This document shows positions 14,392-14,809 of a stretch of 14,809 nucleotides of DNA, piece after piece. The DNA lies in contig JAEYLA010000285.1 in assembly GCA_023461495.1 (NCBI GenBank), forward strand, positions 1 to 14,809, read 5' to 3'. The notes under the pieces are model-generated. The model was not told the DNA's origin, searched no databases, and saw only the letters and a list, made by a program, of their open reading frames with translations. Every line of letters starts with the position of its first letter. Position 1 is the stretch's first letter. This DNA comes from Bacillota bacterium. Lineage in GTDB: Bacteria > Bacillota > Clostridia > Christensenellales > CAG-138. The position numbers and the translations under genes are program-made.

Positions 14392-14763
14392 ATGGCGGAG
14401 ATCGTTCGGCTGACATTGCCCGCAAAAGCGGAATATCTGACAACGGCGCGGCTGGTAGGGGGGTCCCTTGCCGGGCAGGCCGGGTTTGACATGGAAGAGA
14501 TTGAAGATGTCAAGACGGCGCTGTCGGAAGCCTGCCTGCTTTTAATTCCATGCATGCAGCAGCCGGGCTGCGTGGAGCTGGAAATATGGGTGGAAGATGG
14601 GCTGCATGTAAAGGTCTCGGCCGATTGTGCGCCGGAAAGCTGCCCCAACACGCCTGAGCGGCAGTTCAGCGTATTTTTGCTTCAGGCGCTTTCAGATGAT
14701 TTTTCATTCTCCTTTGCGGAAGGGAAGAGCGAGTATAGCTTTTACAAAGCGCTGCCCGCATAA
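14392..14763 (+). CDS. degenerate RsbW/SpoIIAB-like anti-sigma factor (ATP site lost)
   Basis: The 123-residue protein starts like RsbW/SpoIIAB: RLTLPAKAEYLTTARLVGGS (6-25) and EEIEDVKTALSEAC (35-48). These correspond to the first strand-helix and the N-box helix of the GHKL fold. The N-box Asn that holds Mg-ATP (EACTN in RsbW) is replaced, since the sequence reads E46-A-C-L-L. The G1 box (D-x-G) reads SADCAPE with the Gly lost, and the G2 box (GGxGL) is replaced by QFSVFLL near 91-97. The protein is also shorter than RsbW (about 160) or SpoIIAB (about 145), with little room for an ATP lid. It probably cannot act as a kinase but may still bind a STAS partner or sigma factor. The start lies 2 bp after the STAS stop, with GAGGTGG inside that gene as ribosome binding site, so translation is coupled. 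Confidence 0.8.
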   Translation: MAEIVRLTLPAKAEYLTTARLVGGSLAGQAGFDMEEIEDVKTALSEACLLLIPCMQQPGCVELEIWVEDGLHVKVSADCAPESCPNTPERQFSVFLLQALSDDFSFSFAEGKSEYSFYKALPA

Positions 14764-14801
14764 ACGTTGCCTTACATCAACGGAAAGGAGGGTGTCGCGC
14801 G

Positions 14802-14809
14802 TTGGAAGA
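14802..14809 (+). CDS. start of a further gene, cut by the window end
   Basis: AAAGGAGGG (14784-14792) is a strong ribosome binding site, and TTG at 14802 lies about 9 bp downstream, followed by GAA GA (M-E-...). Only three codons or fewer are visible, so no function can be read. Because STAS and RsbW-like genes are often followed by a sigma factor of the SigB/SigF group, a sigma factor is a reasonable expectation but is not shown here. The GTG at 14792 overlaps the ribosome binding site and is less likely to be the start. Confidence 0.5.

Noticed and set aside
1..14809. CRISPR arrays, tRNA or rRNA genes, insertion sequences, attachment sites
   Set aside because: I saw no regularly spaced repeats, cloverleaf-like sequences, transposase or integrase motifs. 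The only direct repeats found are the two at 12336-12495.

Overview
This window looks like the chromosome of a low-to-mid G+C Gram-positive bacterium (Firmicutes, most likely class Clostridia). The evidence is a PolC-type DNA polymerase III alpha subunit, RNase Y, strong AGGAGG-type ribosome binding sites with several TTG/GTG starts, and the conserved order pyrH-frr-uppS-cdsA-dxr-rseP. Base composition looks balanced to slightly GC-rich by eye. A Christensenella-like lineage is possible, but that is only a guess. I see no mobile element, CRISPR array, tRNA or rRNA.

Region 1 (1-10503) is one long co-directional housekeeping block: the 3' part of pyrH (UMP kinase), frr (ribosome recycling factor), a small PASTA-like ORF, uppS, cdsA, dxr, rseP, ispG and polC. 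It joins pyrimidine nucleotide supply and ribosome recycling to isoprenoid precursor synthesis (Dxr and IspG of the MEP pathway), the undecaprenyl lipid carrier (UppS), phospholipid synthesis (CdsA), intramembrane proteolysis (RseP) and replication (PolC). The order is typical of Firmicutes, with ispG between rseP and polC. Gaps are short and several starts are coupled to the preceding stop.

Region 2 (10504-12324) is an independent unit for rny (RNase Y). A near-consensus sigma-A promoter (TTGACA, 17 bp, TACAAT) drives a leader of about 110 nt with two hairpins and a competing pairing. The unit ends in a clear 15-bp intrinsic terminator. rny follows polC here, where other Firmicutes often have rimP-nusA.

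Region 3 (12325-12574) is non-coding and holds two ungapped, about 74% identical direct repeats of 54 nt, 106 bp apart. They look like members of a dispersed intergenic repeat family.

Region 4 (12575-14809) holds an M19 dipeptidase and then a second unit, started by an extended -10 promoter that overlaps the dipeptidase stop codon. This unit encodes a coiled-coil/double zinc-ribbon protein, a STAS anti-sigma-factor antagonist with the conserved phospho-acceptor serine, and an RsbW/SpoIIAB-like protein that has lost its ATP-binding residues. A further TTG-started gene begins at the window edge; by gene order it may be a sigma factor. This partner-switching module with a degenerate 'kinase' and a zinc-ribbon companion is the most interesting part of the window.
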